A DNA stretch of 64,000 bases from NCBI RefSeq assembly GCF_000499845.2, contig NC_023758.2, forward strand, positions 23,859,366 to 23,923,365, written 5' to 3'. This DNA is from Phaseolus vulgaris (Eukaryota > Streptophyta > Magnoliopsida > Fabales > Fabaceae). Below the pieces are notes generated by a model that was not told where the DNA came from, did not search any database, and was given only the letters and a program-made list of their open reading frames with translations. The stretch's first letter is position 1, and the number at the start of each line of letters is the position of its first letter. The position numbers and the translations under genes are program-made. Below, one piece after another: positions 11,524 to 22,376 of this stretch.

Positions 11524-12731
11524 GTGGAGAATGTGGTGGAGAGGCAAATTGGGGGTAAGGTCTTCAAGCTGGGGCGACTGCTGAGTCAGGAGGAGCAAGA
11601 CGAGGTGGCAACAGTAATCTCGCGTCACCTGGACGCATTTGCATGGTCTGCCTCGGACATGCCAGGCATCGACCCCGACTTTTTGTGCCACCATCTCACT
11701 ATGGACTCCAAGGTCCGCTCAGTGTGACAAAGGAGGAGGAGGTTAAATGAGGAGAGGCGCCTCGTGATACAGGAAGAGACTAAGAAGCTGTTGATCGCCG
11801 GACACATCAGGGAGATTCAGTACCCTGAGTGACTGGCCAATGTGATCTTAGTGAAGAAGGCAAATGGAAAGTGGAGGATGTGAGTAGATTCACAGACTTG
11901 AATAATGCGTGCCCCAAGGATTCGTATCTTCTACCCAGCATCGACGCGTTAGTGGACAGCACCTCGGGCTGCAAAATGCTGAGTTTCTTGGATGCATTCT
12001 CGGGGTACAATCAGATCAAGATGCATCCACGCGATGAGAGCAAAACGGCGTTTATGACCGAGACGTGTAGTTACTGCTACAAGGTCATGCCGTTCGGGTT
12101 GAAGAATGCAGGCGCCACCTACCAGAGATTGATGGAGAGGATCCTTGCACCTATGCTGGGTAGAAATGTGCAGGCCTACGTCGACGACATGATGGTGACC
12201 TCCCAGGAGAGGGAGCAACACAAAGCTGACCTTGAAGAGTTGTTCACCACGATAGCTAAGTACCGCCTCAAGCTGAATCCGGAGAAGTGCGTTTTTGGGG
12301 TCGAGGCGGGAAAGTTCTTAGGATTCATGCTCACTAAGTGGGGTACAGCAGCTGACAGGGCGGATGGCCGCACTGTCGAGATTCGTCTCAACTGGAGGAG
12401 ACAAGGGGCATCCTTACTTCCAATGCCTTAAGCGAAATAGTAGGTTCGTATGGACCGAGGAGTGCGAGGCGGCATTCCTCAAGCTCAAAGAATATCTGGC
12501 GGCTCCTCCTATGCTCTGCAAGCCACGGGTGGGAGTGCCCTTGAGGTTGTATTTCGCAGTGACTGAGTGGGCGATTAGTGCAGTGCTGATTCAAGAGCAG
12601 GACCAGACTCAGAAGCCCATATACTTCGTCAGTAAGGTCTTGCAGGGGCCGGAAATGAGGTATCAATCATTGGAGAAGGCAGCTCTGGCAGTGGTGTTCT
12701 CGGCTAGGAGGCTCCGCCATTATTTCTAAAG
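11524..12731 (+). pseudogene. Tat reverse transcriptase and first RNase H
   Basis: Found in several frames (11524-11727, 11829-12431, 12364-12729). Motifs: SFLDAFSGYNQIKMHP, MPFGLKNAGATYQRLM and the catalytic YVDD at about 12178-12190, then CVFGVEAGKFLGFML. The first RNase H covers FLKLKEYLAAPP to ARRLRHYF. Frameshifts lie near 11730-11830, 12350-12430 and 12730-12880. Broken, so no full polymerase is made. Confidence 0.88.
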
Positions 12732-12880
12732 CTTTACGGTGGTGGTGATGACGGACCTCCCTATCCAAAAGGTGTTGCAGAAGCCAGACGTCGCAGGAAG
12801 GATGGTTCACTGGGCAGTCTGAGTTTGACGTTCAGTACGAGCCCAGGGGGTCCATCAAGGGGCAAGTATACGCTGACTTC

Positions 12881-13270
12881 TTGGCAGAGCTCTCGCCAGG
12901 AAGCACGCAACAAGAGATGGAGGAGTGGATGCTTTCGGTGGATGGGTCCTCCAATCAGCAGGGAAGTGGAGCCGGCGTGGTCCTGGAGGGGCCAAAGAGT
13001 TTGTTGATTGAGCAGGCCCTGAGGTTTGCGTTCAAAGCCAGCAACAACCAAGTAGAGTACGAAGCTCTCATAGTTGGGATGCTCCTGGCTAAGGAGATGG
13101 GTGCGCGGAGTTTGCTGGCAAAGAGTGACTCACAATTGGTCACGGGGCAGGTAGCTGGGGAGTACCAAGCTAAGGACCCGCAGATGGCGGCTTATTTGAG
13201 GTACGTCCAGGTCCTGAAGGGAGCGTTCGTGGCATTCGAGTTGGTCCACGTCCCAAGGGAACAGAGATAA
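12881..13270 (+). pseudogene. Second (archaeal-type) RNase H of the Tat element
   Basis: WMLSVDGSSNQQGSGAGVVL, then NNQVEYEALIVGMLLA and KSDSQLV give the D-E-D pattern of RNase H, separate from the first RNase H after the polymerase. Ends at LVHVPREQR and a stop at 13268. In related elements the protein continues through a tether into integrase. Here the antisense ORF begins within a few bases, so the junction looks like a deletion. Confidence 0.82.
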
Positions 13271-13271
13271 A

Positions 13272-13884
13272 GGGAACCCATCCAGCGCTATGCGGTCATG
13301 ATCAGTGCAGCACACCCTGAAGAACTTGCCCCTCCATCCCTTGTAGGATTGTTGGAACAGAGATAGAAGGATCCTCCCGACGATGCCACTAAAGCTGACC
13401 CAGAGGCTTTTCCCTTGTTTCTTGACCTCGAAGAAGTGAAGGAATATGTCCACGGAGGGGGGTTGGCCGAAGTATCCACAAAGAATCCCGAATGCTTTGA
13501 TGAAGGCCCAGCTATTAGGGTGTAGCTGGGAAGGGGCGACGTTGATTGCGGTTACTTGAACCCAAAGAAGGGCAAATGCAGGCCTATGCGTTTGAACACG
13601 GTCTGATAGAAGAAGAAGAAGGCCTCCCCGTTGTTCGACCGGTCGTCCACACAAACGGGCTCTCCGGGTGTGCAAGGACGCACAGAGATGTAGGCATCAT
13701 GCCTTTTGGCGAAGGCGTCATGTTTGTAAACACCTGGTTCGCCTACATAGGTCCTCCAATCAGCTATGGTGGTTAAGGTTGAAGTCTCAGCAAGCAACTC
13801 ATCAGAAGCCCAAGGGTACTGAGACTTGTAGTTGATGCTAGGAGGTAGTTGGCGGTGGTTTTGGTACGCGCCATTGCACAACAA
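13272..13884 (-). pseudogene. Antisense accessory ORF of the Tat A element (Transposase_28-like), truncated
   Basis: Reads opposite to gag-pol. The start is MARTKTT near 13875. A shift within the next ~15 codons follows, then ISVRPCTPGEPVCVDD, GEAFFFFYQTVFKRIGLHLP and NSWAFIKAFGILC. It matches the copy at 18905-19297 plus 31768-31870, and resembles the Pfam family called putative gypsy-type transposon (Transposase_28), an added antisense ORF known in plant Tat elements. Function unknown. The 3' half is lost at the integrase deletion. Confidence 0.75.
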
Positions 13885-14398
13885 AGAAAGTTGAGAAGAA
13901 GAAATAGCAAAGGTTCAGCAAACAAGCGTTATAGCGCAAAAGGGGAAGAAACCCCAGAAAAACCCTACCCACGCGAGAAGCGAGAGGGAAGAGCGCGAAT
14001 GCGAGAAATATAAACAGACCCAAGCAGTTATATCAGTACAAAAAATCGAGAGGAAGGGCTATCGATGGAGAAAAACCATACCTTTGAATGATCGGAAGAA
14101 GGAAGATTTTGGGTGTGAGGAGAGAGTTCAGAGAAAGCTTCGAGAGGAAGATGAACAGTGAAGAAATGGGGAATTGATGGAACAGTGCTCAGAGCGCGCA
14201 ATTTTGAAAGGTATAACGTAAACCTTGAGAAGCGCTAGCGACACTCAGTCTCAGCCGCAGGATTGGGCCACGTGTTGAGGGATTAATGCGCCACTTAAGT
14301 TGTCACGTCACAAGCACAAGAACGTCCCATCCCCAGAGTGCCACGTGGACGGTAAGGCGAGGCCTTAAGTCTTTTCGCTAAAAACAAGTTATCAGCTC
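13885..14398 (-). promoter_or_regulatory. Promoter and spliced leader of the antisense ORF
   Basis: Between the antisense start and the polypurine tract. A conserved splice donor CAAAG|GTATGG lies at 14082/14081 (minus strand) and a G-box CCACGTGT at 14268-14275. Both recur in the other two copies in this window (32099 and 32284; 63813 and 63621), which suggests selection in the active family. No TATA box was seen. Confidence 0.55.
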
Positions 14399-14400
14399 AA

Positions 14401-14414
14401 GACTGGGGGGCTTG
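14401..14414 (+). promoter_or_regulatory. Polypurine tract of the Tat A element
   Basis: GACTGGGGGGCTTG immediately before the 3' LTR. The same tract precedes the LTR at 32431 and, reversed, follows the LTR ending at 63481. Confidence 0.85.
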
Positions 14415-15469
14415 TGTACCGACCAGTCCTCGGGCGTTGACCAAAGTCAAACATACGATGGGACCCACCAAGGGGCTCCAAGGAGGAAAGTTAGTGTTGA
14501 CCGCCTTGGGCGTCGCCAGCTTTGGGCGTCGACAGGTTTAAGCGTCGCCCAATTTAAAGGCATGACCCGTTGTCCTAAGAGCGCGCTTTGGCCTAGATGG
14601 TGACACCCCCCGATACCCACGGGTAGGGAAGACAGTGGAGGGGGCGGCACAGTGAGAGGCCACAGTACGGGCATGGAGGCCTCAGGCCTCGGTACCTCAG
14701 AACAGTAATAAAGAGAAAAAAAAGGTGGCTTCAAGGCCATATTCCCAGTACCAGTAGGGAGTGACCTGACTCGTGAAGTACCCATGCATGAGGTGTAGGG
14801 ACGTGGCAATCCACGCCACCTTTGGAGAATCGCTGGGAAAGACACGACCCGGGAGAGGGCGAGGTCCCAGGGGTAATCTATGTGCATGGTGCGAGAGGAA
14901 GGATGAGATACTCCCAAGGCGAGTGTCTAGAGGCTGGGGCGCATGAGTTGGCACCCAGGTAGTCATCCCCTGCGTCGGATGCACTTCGAGGAGGGAAGAC
15001 TTACGCGCTGGGATTTCCAAAAGTTGGGTTACAGCGTCGTAAGGCCTTCCACGTGGAGTTGCGCTTAAGTCATAAGTGACACATGGCAGTAGCACTGAAA
15101 CCCAAGGTATATAAGCTTTTCTGAAAGCTTAGAAAGGTACGTTCTTACACTTTTACACACGGTTGAATCATTTGCGAGCTTACACATTGTATGCACAAGT
15201 GATTTGAGCACCAGAGAGAAGTTCGTTAGAATACAGTTACGCGCCTTCAGAGCACCACAATTACGGTGTTCCGATACGGAGGTGCATAGTGTTTTCTGCC
15301 TACTGACTTGAGCGTCGGTGTGCAAACGACCGCTAGGGCGCCCTTTGTTCTCTCTGTTTCAGGTACTCACGGCGGCGAAGGGTGGTGATCTGGAACAAAG
15401 AAGAAGGAGTCCTTGATACGCGAAGTCTTAGCTACGCACGAAGCACGATCTGGTCAACCAGCAAGAACA
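14415..15469 (+). repeat. 3' LTR of the Tat A element
   Basis: TGTACCGACC...AAGAACA, 1055 bp. Nearly identical to 7892-8961 apart from scattered substitutions and one fewer GGGCGTCGCCAG repeat. TATA box at 15108. Confidence 0.92.
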
Positions 15470-16128
15470 AGTTCTAGTCTCCAGAACTGTGTACGTTGTG
15501 GATTTTCGTACTACCCTTTATATAGTCTAGGGTTTCCTCTATTTTCGTTACCCGCATTTAGCGTTTCTGGGGGAATGTACTTGTACCGCTACTACCCAAT
15601 CTTAGTGCAATCTAGCGCGTAAGACTCCTTTACTGGAGTGCAACCTCTAACGGAATGGCCACCTGGGTACCAACTTGTGCACCTAATCTCTGGGACCATC
15701 CGTCCTGGGGGTGCCCTAACTATTAACGTGCCATGCATGCAGCCTGCCCCTGGAAACGGGCCTTAGCGCCTCCAGTGGCTCTTTGCTTGTGCTGTGCCTA
15801 AATGTGGTATTCACACCACATGCATAGACTCTTCGTGACCTAGAGCTTTCCCCTTAACTTTAGATGGTATTTCTGATAACTGGTGTGTTTTCTGGGACCC
15901 ACCTTTCGTGGTCCAATTCAGTTGTTTGATTCACCGATGCCCGATGTCACATCGGCCTCACTCTGTTGCCGAGGACACATCGGCACACCCTGGTGATCGA
16001 CATCCGACCACTATTCGACACCTTGGCTCGTGCCGCTTGTGAGACACTGGCTCATGCCGCTTGTGGGACCCAATTGACGTGGCCCACCATTACTAGCAGT
16101 CAACGATGTCCAAGGACTGGTCGGTACA

Positions 16129-16189
16129 AGTTCCACAAGGCTTTCGAACATGATATGGAGCACTGTATAGCCCTAGGATATCCAGTTAG
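16129..16189 (+). pseudogene. Gypsy gag fragment, right piece
   Basis: HKAFEHDMEHCIALGYPV continues the frame broken at 7696: removing the LTR and one target copy restores ...CEF-HKAF.... Ends where the second copia LTR begins. Confidence 0.7.
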
Positions 16190-17855
16190 TGTTAGAATGT
16201 ATGACTTTAAACTAGAGAGAGGGTGAATGGTTTAAAGAGGATTTTCGCAAACTTTTCAGTCTAGAATGAAATTACTTCGAGATAACTTGAATCAGAATTC
16301 AGTTTGTCAATAACACAAAGCAAATAAGCATAGCACCAGAAAAACAATCGGTTGTTTATACCAGTTCACAAATATAAAACTGAATTTAAAGAGTTCAAAG
16401 GATAGAGAGATTGAGCACACAGGTTTATACTGGTTCACTCTTAACCAAGAGCTACATCCAGTCTTCCCAGAAACTACTGGGGAATCCACTAAGCAATCAA
16501 CCCTAGATTACTTACAACACCACCAAAGAAGTGACCTTGATCCCCTCAAGACACACACTTCCTTTGGCTCTGCACAACACCACTAAGAATGCTGATCTTG
16601 ACAACCTCAAGAACACACATCACTTCTCCGCTTCACACACAGAGTTTCTTCAAAGGTACAAAGGATTACACTTGTTACAGAAAAGATCTGAAATCAATAC
16701 AAGATGAAAATCCTATATCACACTCTCTTTGATCCAAGTAAACTCAAAAGCAATCTTCAACTCTTCAAAAGCAAAATCAGTGAAAAACTCAAATATGTTT
16801 TTTCTTTGATTAAAACTAAGTTGTTGTTTGTTACATAGTCTGAACAAACTATTTATTGCATTCAAAGACTGGTCAAAGCCTTTAAAACTATAGCGTAATT
16901 AGTTATAAAATCATTTAATGCTCAGTCAAAGCACAAAACAGTTTTCTGTTATGGTCCCAAAACAAACAATCGGTTGTTTGCTCGAATCAATTGGTTGTTT
17001 TGGTTTGATAGCAAGTCAACCATCAAAAACAATTTTCAACCTTTCTAAAAACACCTAAGTATAAAACAATCAGTTGTTTCGACAAAACAACAGGTTGTTT
17101 TTCACTTAGTTTGAAAAACACTTTTCTTTTAAAAGGTTTGAGAATGCTTAAGTTTTGGATTCAATCAAGAGTGGATTTACACACATAATCTACCCCAGGT
17201 CCTATCTAAAGACAGCTCAGCAACAACAAGGACATCCAGCCTTTCATCAACCTTCAAAGGGTTTGGATTCTTCAAAGCTTGAACACACTTGATTCAACAA
17301 TCTCCCCCTATTTGATGAAGACAAATCCCTGGTTGCTTGTGTTGGATTTGATTGAATCTGAAGCAATTCCTGCAAAACAGCATATATACAATCCAATGCT
17401 TCTAACATCAGCAGGTTAGATTTTCACACATTGAAAGCAAATTTCCAGACAAACAATCGGTTGTTTACACAAAACAATTGGTTGTTTCTATCAGCAGAAG
17501 CATAAATAGTTTTGATATCAGAGATTTCAGCAGTTTTAAACAGCTTCAGAGAAAGATACACAAGAACCAATCAATTTTCCTATTTGTCTTCACAAATAGA
17601 CTCTAACATGTATTAAAACAGATTTAGGAAAGATTATGAAGGTCAAGGATACCTAACTCATTTCTTAGAAAGAAGAACCTCTCTTTTGGTAATGGTTTTG
17701 TGAAGATATCAGCTAACTGCAGTTTAGTCTCAACAAACTTCACTTCACAGTCCCCATTGCTTACATGATCCCTGATGAAATGATGGCGTATCTCAATATG
17801 CTTAGTTCTTGAGTGCTGAATCTGATTTTTGGTAAGATTGATAACACTTGTGTTT
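16190..17855 (-). mobile_element. Second copia copy of the same family, truncated
   Basis: LTR 16190-17299 (TGTTAGAATG...TTCAACA), polypurine tract, then 556 bp of internal sequence including the RNase H tail at 17624-17855 (TKNQIQHSRTKHIEIRHHF, ADIFTKPLPKERF). The rest of the element is missing; at 17856 it joins an unrelated LTR-like unit. It carries the motif pairs at 16967/16988, 17067/17088 and 17454/17475, and a single copy at 16345. Confidence 0.88.
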
Positions 17856-18404
17856 TGATACATCAAGAACCGAATATTAATATATAAAATATCACCTCAA
17901 TACATAAGAGTTTGAGCAGATTACTCCCAATCCCAAAGGGTAGAATTAGTCACGCATACTTCAAGCACCTTCCATTCTCCCAATTGGGTTACAATTCACT
18001 CTATGGTGTTTTCCTCTCAATCTAGCACCTAGGGTTGAGCCTCTAGCCCTCTATTTATCCTAGGTTTCTAGGGTTAGGTTGTTTCCTGTGTCGCGCTAAT
18101 GGGCTAAATGATAAACATAAAAAAAGACCCAATCTTTCTTTGCATCTTTTTCCATTCTGGGACCTTCCATCTTTATCTTTTTAGCTCAAATCATTCATCT
18201 TTAATCCAAATCTTCAATCTTCCCTAGAAATATGCAATTAACACCAAATTTGTGAATAAAATGCTCTTATTCAAATAAAGCTTATAAAAATGTAAAAAGG
18301 TATAAATTCATAAATTAGGGATTATTTTATATGTAAATTAGCAATAAATCCTCATAAGTGCCTATATTTTAATATGAAATATTACTGAAATTATGCACTT
18401 ATCA
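17856..18404 (-). mobile_element. LTR-like unit with TGATA...TATCA ends (solo LTR)
   Basis: 549 bp bounded by TGATACATCAAG and GCACTTATCA, a 5-bp inverted end typical of plant LTRs. No coding sequence. Flanks (TGTTT and GAGCA) do not match, so there is no target duplication; one or both neighbours were probably rearranged. It sits exactly between the truncated copia and the second Tat element. Confidence 0.6.
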
Positions 18405-18422
18405 GAGCAACAACAAGACCAG

Positions 18423-19297
18423 CGGGGGCTGAGCCGCCTACACCAGTAAGTGCAGTCTAACGACGAGTGAGCATCCCAGCCAGTCTGTTCCTCTTTTCTT
18501 CATTAAGCACCATATCTGCACCAAGACAACGAAGCATAAGGAGAAGCCTACACAATATGCAACTAACAACAAGAGTACAAGCAAAGACATGTAAAATATA
18601 GGGACAAATACCAATGTAGCCCTTGAGGGTTGTGGCGCTGCACTCATGCTTAATCAGCTCAGCAGTGTTAAACACCACTCCCAAGCTTGAGAGAAGTTGG
18701 CACAGGTCGCGATCATTGGGAGTCAGTTCCTCAATACCCTTGGGCCTCTTGAGTCATAGTCTTTCCACCCAATGGAGTTGGAACCAATCTAGCAGGGTGG
18801 GGTCGTGAGCGATGCAGCATACCTTAAAGAACTTCCCTTTGAAGCCCTTGTAAGATTGTTGGAAAAGAGTTAAGAGAACTCTCCCCACCACCCCGTTGAA
18901 GCTTACCTAAAGCTTCTTCCCTGGACTCTTTGCCTCAAAGAAGTAGAGGAAGACGTCCACTGAGGGGGTGTGCCCAAGGTGGTTGCACAGGATCGCGAAA
19001 ACCTTCACAAAGGCCCAACTGTTGGGGTGCACCTGGGCAGGGGCCACATTCACTTCGGTTAGGAGCGCCCGCTCGAATTCCGTGAGCGGCAAGTGGAGTT
19101 TGATCCGCTTGAAGACGGTGGCATATAAGAAGAAGAAGGCTTCCCCAGGGTTGGTGCGATTGTCAACACATACAGGTTCACCCTTCGTGTAAGGTCGAAC
19201 TGATATGTACGCGTCACACTCCCTCCCAAACACACGACCCTTAGAGTCAGCCTCATCCTCTCTTTGCTTCCTCACGTCCTCACTGGAAGTAAGTTTG
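18423..19297 (-). pseudogene. Antisense accessory gene of Tat B, main part (Transposase_28-like)
   Basis: Continues, on the minus strand, from the start codon piece at 31768-31870. Reads RECDAYISVRPYTKGEPVCVD, GEAFFFLYATVFKRIKLHLP, NSWAFVKVFAILCNH (19210-18960), then LFQQSYKGFKGKFFKVC and ELIKHECSATTLKGYIG (about 18640). There GT at 18611/18610 and AG at 18517/18516 flank a 96-bp AT-rich segment that looks like an intron, and the frame resumes with MVLNEEKRNRLAGML. Stops near 18908 and 18760 make it a pseudogene. Function unknown; spliced structure is inference from the sequence. Confidence 0.65.
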
Positions 19298-19884
19298 TGA
19301 TGGAAGAGGCCCCAACACCAACTCTATTGAAAGGCCACCAACATGTCAAATGGAGTCAACCACTAGAGTTATGGTCAAGATGAACCAAGAGGACGCATTT
19401 TACATGCCATAAACTCTAGTATAGAGTTGCATTTTATTTCTTGTAAAAAATGAGCATGGGAACTTTATTTCTAATTTTCTTAGAATTAATTTTGGCACCT
19501 AAAACACCAACCTAGGTAAACTTAGAGTTTCTAAAAACCTCTAAATTTACCTAGGCCAGTCTAGAAAACCCATGGAGGGGGTGAGCATACAAACTAGACA
19601 CACCCCTCCCCATGTGCTCATTTAGGCTCCACTTTTGGGAGGGAATTCATTTGAATTTCCCTCCACTTTCTTTTGAATTTCCAGCCCTCTAAACACTATA
19701 AATAAGAGGGCTTGGCTCATGTATTTGCAAGATTAATATACTTAATGAATTGCTGCCAAATTGTGCCAATTTCACTTCTTGCCCAAAAATCTCATAGGTT
19801 AGGCTATTGATGTTCAAATCTCCCCCTTACCAAAGAGATTTGGCATCACCACTATCAATCCCTACCTTTCATGCACCTTCAAGG
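19298..19884 (+). repeat. 5' LTR of the inner gypsy element, first piece
   Basis: Matches 31085-31670 with scattered substitutions. It breaks at CACCTTCAAGG; 45 bp of LTR (equivalent to 31671-31715) are missing before the second piece at 24966-25018. Confidence 0.85.
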
Positions 19885-20042
19885 GCTTTTTATATGAGGT
19901 TGTGCTTGGCCCTCTTCCATCATCCCCTCCCTCTTGAAAAGGATTTGTCCTCAAATCCAACACTTTTTCTTCAACTAAGGGGACGGATGTGGCTGGATGA
20001 TGTCCATCATGTCCTCCTTCTTGAGAAGATCTATCCTCAGAT

Positions 20043-20618
20043 CTACAGACTTGATCTCGAATAGCAGCCTCTTGTTTCGCCAAAGCTTGGATCAAACGTC
20101 CACCTATAGAAATCATCAAATAAAGCATAGGTGTTAGTTTGAAAATCAATTTTACTATGTTTCCATTTTTGTTTTTCTTTTGGTTTTGGTAACTTTGGAC
20201 AATGTTTCTCTTTTGATTGTTGTACGTGTTCTTTAATCATCTTATGCTTTTTGAAATGTTCATTTGTGGTTACTTTCTCTTTAGGCATAAATCCTATAGG
20301 AGATGGTAACAACTTAAAAGGAGAAAGATGATTTAGCCCACATATAACCTCAAAAGTAGAAATACAAGTAGTTTTGTGAACTACTTTATGGTATGTATGC
20401 TCATCTCTAGAGTTGTGTTTGTCCTTTATGATTATTCTAGGCATAGTAGAAAGAGCTAGATTTTCAAATGTATTTTGGCCATGCCTTTGAGGATGATAAG
20501 AATTTAAAGTGTACAACTTAGTTGCAAGTTTTCCAAAGAGAATCCTCAAATCATGGTTTGCGAAATTTGGAGCTCTACCCAACACTATGCTTGAGGATAA
20601 ACCATGAAGATGTAGCAC
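20043..20618 (-). pseudogene. Integrase core and C-terminal part, minus-strand gypsy
   Basis: Reads SIVLGRAPNF where the family has the second catalytic Asp context (Ser-Asp-Arg-Asp), so that residue is lost. It continues with SYHPQRHGQNTFENLALSTM and KHNSRDEHTYHKVVHKTT, an integrase core close to the plus-strand copy at 30382-30800. C-terminal lysine-rich tail with FDDFYRWTFDP. Frame differs from the part upstream. Confidence 0.75.
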
Positions 20619-21589
20619 TTCCTAGAGAAGAGTTTATCCATGAAAATTGAATCAAAACCTTTTGTTGTCCTAGGAAGCTCTAATATGAAGTTTGTGTCTT
20701 TCCAAGGATCATTTACAAAAGGTGAAGGAGTATAGAGTTCTTGAGACATTGCCTTAGGTGTAGTTTGAAAACAAGAATTGTACCTAAGGTAATGTCTTTG
20801 AACCTCTTTTCTCATGGGTGACAAAAGTTTTCCTTTTAAAAGCTCTAGAGTTTTATCAACTCTAATTTGGCCCATGAGTTCTCCTTCATGAAGACTTTTT
20901 CTCTTATGTGTAAAGATAGTCTCGTTGTTACAACCATTGTTTATGAGAATTTGTACACTTTGCAATGGTTGTCTCAATAAGACATGACAAGTTTCTTTAG
21001 GCCCTACTTCACATAAAAATTTGTTTTTGTAGATGCTTATAGATAACTTGACATTCACTTGGTGATATCCTAGCACATATGAGAAATAATCTACTTTATC
21101 TTTATCTATGCAAGCTTCTTTTAAAGACTCTTCTTTTTTGCTCATGCTTGCAAGTGTTCCTTTACAAGAGGTAAGGCTAGGTTGTTCAACAAGAAGCATG
21201 TTTTCAAGGGTATTTTCAATGTGCTTGCCTTTTTGAATGACCTTGTGGGAAGGAACACTCTTCTCCCACGCCTTTTGTTTCACAAGGTTCTCTTTCTTTT
21301 CTATTTTTACATTTTCATCACTCTCACTAGCTTCTTTTTCTTGGCTACTATTCTCATCTTTGTCCCTTAAGATCATAGATCTTTCATTCGAACATTGAGA
21401 TGCTAATTGATCATTGCCAAGGTATTCTAAACATGGAATTTCTCTAGCTTGAGTGTGAGAGATATGCTTGGTTAGGTTTTGGGAAAGTTCTAGAGATGTT
21501 TCTTGTATATGTTCTTCCCCTCTATGGAACTCATCCTTGTCATAAGATACATAGTATGAACTTTGTTTTTGACGTGATTGTTTTCTCAA
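20585..21589 (-). pseudogene. Gag C-terminus, linker and integrase start, minus-strand gypsy
   Basis: Starts with RKQSRQKQSSYYVSYDKDEF. It runs through a coiled, charged linker (SQEKEASESDENVKIEKKE), then FLCEVGPKETCHVLLRQPLQ, typical of the segment after protease. It passes directly to GELMGQIRVDKTLELLKGK, the integrase zinc-finger region. In autonomous relatives the polymerase and RNase H lie between these. The same direct join occurs in the plus-strand element, so it predates both insertions. Confidence 0.8.
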
Positions 21590-21598
21590 AATTTGTTT

Positions 21599-22376
21599 TT
21601 AAACTTTAATGCTAAGTTGAATCAAGTCATTTAAATCTCTATAAGGTAAAATTTCAACTTTGTTTCTTATCTCAAGTTTGAAACCACTTAGAAACCTAGC
21701 TATGGTGGTATGGTTGTCCTCGTTAATCCTTGCCCTCTCAATATATGATATCCTCTTTTGCCAATATTCTTCTACACTCATATCTTTTTGATGAAGTCTT
21801 TGGAGCTTGTCCATCAACTTCCTATTGTAATATGAGGGAATATGGCGACATCTCAAGGCTCCCCTAAGGTCATTCCAAGATGTAATGGGAGGGTCCTTGT
21901 GGAGATGTCTCTCTTTTTAGGGCATTCCACCAATACATAGCATCACATTGAAAACTTAAGGTAGCTAAGGGTACTTTCTTTTCTTCACTCACATGGTTGT
22001 AAGCAAACAATTGCTCTACCCTCATCTCCCAATATAAATATGTTTCTACATCTTCTTTTCCATAGAAATGAGGTAGCTCTACCTTAACCTCCTTTAGGTT
22101 TTCTTGTCTCTCTTTTCTAGCTCTCCTAGGGGGTGGTTCATTTATCCCAAGACTTTCTTCCCCAAAAGAATCATAAACTTGAGAGCTATATGCATGAGAA
22201 TGTAATTTTTTTTAAATTTGAGACTTCTCATCCTTTGCTTTAGTCAATTTATTAGTTTTGGCCTCATTCTCCAATTGTTTAGATGAAATTGATTGAATAT
22301 CTTTGGAAAGTTGTTTCAAAAGGGATTTGATGGATTTCATATCACTTTCCATAGAATTTGAAGAATGAGAAGACAT
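21599..22376 (-). pseudogene. Gag N-terminal part, minus-strand gypsy
   Basis: A start codon at 22376 opens with MSSHSSNSMESDMKSIKSLL. Then come ELPHFYGKEDVETYLYWEM (about 22080), the MYW motif region, and DKLQRLHQKDMSVEEYWQK with RFLSGFKLEIRNKVE. Stops near 22210 and 21890 and a frameshift break it. The order matches plant chromovirus-type gag. Confidence 0.8.

Larger units (their letters stand above)
7892..15469 (+). mobile_element. Ty3/gypsy Tat-clade element (family A), no integrase
   Basis: 7578 bp with LTRs 7892-8961 and 14415-15469, flanked by a perfect 5-bp duplication AGTTC (7887-7891 and 15470-15474). Order: LTR, primer site, gag, protease, reverse transcriptase, RNase H, a second RNase H, antisense accessory ORF, polypurine tract, LTR. 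Two RNase H domains identify the Tat clade (known from the literature on this clade). The pol region jumps from the second RNase H straight to the antisense ORF, so integrase is missing. Frameshifts and stops break every ORF. Confidence 0.93.
7697..16128 (-). mobile_element. Solo LTR of Tat family B, split by a later insertion
   Basis: LTR pieces 7697-7891 and 15475-16128 (about 850 bp together) align end to end with the LTR at 62621-63481. Ends are TGTTCTTG...GGTCGGTACA on the plus strand, i.e. minus orientation. Flanks are AGTTT (7692-7696) and AGTTC (16129-16133), a target duplication with one mismatch. No internal region is attached, so it is a solo LTR. The Tat family A element 7892-15469 sits inside it. 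Confidence 0.85.

Noticed and set aside
17856..18404. A solo LTR with its own target duplication
   Set aside because: The flanks TGTTT and GAGCA do not match, so insertion by this unit is not proven; it is reported as LTR-like only.
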